Origin: Aliivibrio sp.
Lineage (GTDB): Bacteria > Pseudomonadota > Gammaproteobacteria > Enterobacterales > Vibrionaceae
DNA: 64,000 nucleotides
Assembly: GCA_016764915.1 (NCBI GenBank)
Contig: JAESQY010000104.1
Coordinates: 62,001 to 126,000, forward strand
Direction of reading: 5' to 3'
In this document: positions 63,488 through 64,000 of the stretch, piece after piece
Layout: every line of letters starts with the position of its first letter
Numbering within the stretch: position 1 is the stretch's first letter
Notes under the pieces: generated by a model
Seen by the model: only the letters and a program-made list of their open reading frames with translations
What the model was told of the DNA's origin: nothing
Databases searched by the model: none
Made by a program: the position numbers and the translations under genes

Positions 63488-64000
63488 TTACGAATTTGTC
63501 GCGGTTTGATTAAAGGTCTGATACTTGTAATTAAACAGCAGTATCGTCGCCATACAACAGGCCGAAACCACGTAGAATAGACCTAAGCTCAACTGATTGG
63601 TAATGAACTCTTGGACCAAGAACCCCCCCAATAATCCAGCAAAACACATTTGAATCGATCCTGATAAAGCTGAAATTGCTCCGACATTTTTTGTATGTGG
63701 AGAGAGCAGTAGAGTGATCGACAGTGGGAATGAGATACCTTGACTTATGGTTAACAAAGTAAACGCGCCAATCAGAGAGTAGAGTGATGTTGGGGTGGTG
63801 ATCAAAATTAACCCCGCGATGGCTGATATCAAGAATGAACTTGAGAGCAGTTGAGCAGAAGAGAACCTCTGGTTAAGTCGATTTAATATGACACTGCCAA
63901 CCAATAGGCCGGCTGAAGGGATGATCATTAACTCTCCATATTCAGCGATGGTTAATCCCAAACCATCTTGTAATAAAAATGGCATCAGTGAAATAGAGAC
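63488..64000 (-). CDS. Bcr/CflA-type MFS drug exporter, N-terminus cut by right edge
   Basis: The frame runs from the stop at 63488 open to the right edge, 170 residues. The visible part covers the C-terminal helices of a major facilitator: YGELMIIPSAGLLVGSVILNRL, then GISFPLSITLLLSPHTKNVGAISALSGSIQM and a last helix before the polar tail. It resembles the Bcr/CflA drug-export branch. An internal Met at 63985 is not a plausible start, as the frame continues upstream of it. Confidence 0.8.
   Translation of the reverse strand, partial: VSISLMPFLLQDGLGLTIAEYGELMIIPSAGLLVGSVILNRLNQRFSSAQLLSSSFLISAIAGLILITTPTSLYSLIGAFTLLTISQGISFPLSITLLLSPHTKNVGAISALSGSIQMCFAGLLGGFLVQEFITNQLSLGLFYVVSACCMATILLFNYKYQTFNQTATNS

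Noticed and set aside
1-64000. Phage, conjugative, restriction or CRISPR elements and RNA genes
   Set aside because: No integrase, transposase, tRNA, rRNA, repeat-spacer array or defence gene was found on either strand.

Overview
This 64 kb window is bacterial chromosomal DNA with moderate to low GC content. It fits a marine gammaproteobacterium, most likely a Vibrionaceae (Vibrio-like) species. The support is family-level only: YggL, YgjV, YciC and YdcH proteins, Ada, SoxR, EmrD, TAXI-TRAP transport, LutABC and many cyclic-di-GMP proteins. There is no rRNA, tRNA, CRISPR array, integrase or intact insertion sequence, so the species cannot be fixed from this window.

Layout. 1-4.4 kb holds small envelope proteins, a LysR regulator, a MarR regulator divergent from a DMT-family exporter, a decayed FMN-reductase gene and an AhpD-like protein. 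4.4-8.6 kb holds a long AT-rich gap, then a translationally coupled trio (DUF1611 P-loop protein, PLP racemase of the alanine/ornithine racemase family, 59-aa unknown protein) facing a second DMT exporter. 8.7-10.3 kb holds small conserved proteins, a CsaA-like tRNA-binding protein and fragments of a zinc-ribbon gene and a MATE gene. 10.7-15.0 kb is a cyclic-di-GMP block: an EAL-GAF-GGDEF enzyme, a PilZ receptor and two uncharacterised proteins. 15.1-17.4 kb holds a VOC protein, YgjV and an RhlE-type helicase. 17.4-22.1 kb is a two-component locus with an intact histidine kinase, an overlapping homologous kinase that has lost its catalytic residues, an RstA-like regulator and a divergent outer-membrane barrel protein. 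22.2-24.4 kb holds Ada, YdcH and SoxR; a SoxR-type promoter drives only a 35-aa ORF. 25-30 kb holds EmrD, a 49-aa gene with its own terminator, a LysR/MFS pair in which the MFS gene has an amber stop, and TehB.

30-43 kb holds a PAS chemoreceptor, an O-acetylhomoserine sulfhydrylase, YggL, an AEC transporter, a TAXI-TRAP transporter with a universal stress protein, a third DMT exporter and a cystathionine gamma-synthase-like enzyme. 42.7-47.3 kb holds YciC and a glycerate utilisation unit (CdaR-type regulator, GntP permease, glycerate kinase) with an 18-bp perfect palindrome as probable operator. 47.3-53.7 kb holds a PAS-GGDEF-EAL protein and lutABC for L-lactate oxidation, divergent from a LysR regulator. 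53.9-58.5 kb holds a Lon-family protease, a MATE exporter and a PEP-CTERM protein behind a sigma-54-type promoter. 58.7-63.4 kb is a nucleoside-type BMP/ABC importer. The right edge cuts a Bcr/CflA-type MFS gene.

There is no recognisable phage, defence or conjugation module. The least explained items are the catalytically dead kinase paired with a live one, the SoxR promoter in front of a 35-aa ORF, the DUF1611/racemase/59-aa trio, the sigma-54 PEP-CTERM gene, and an orphan terminator suggesting a small RNA upstream of metY. All calls come from reading the sequence; no database search was run.
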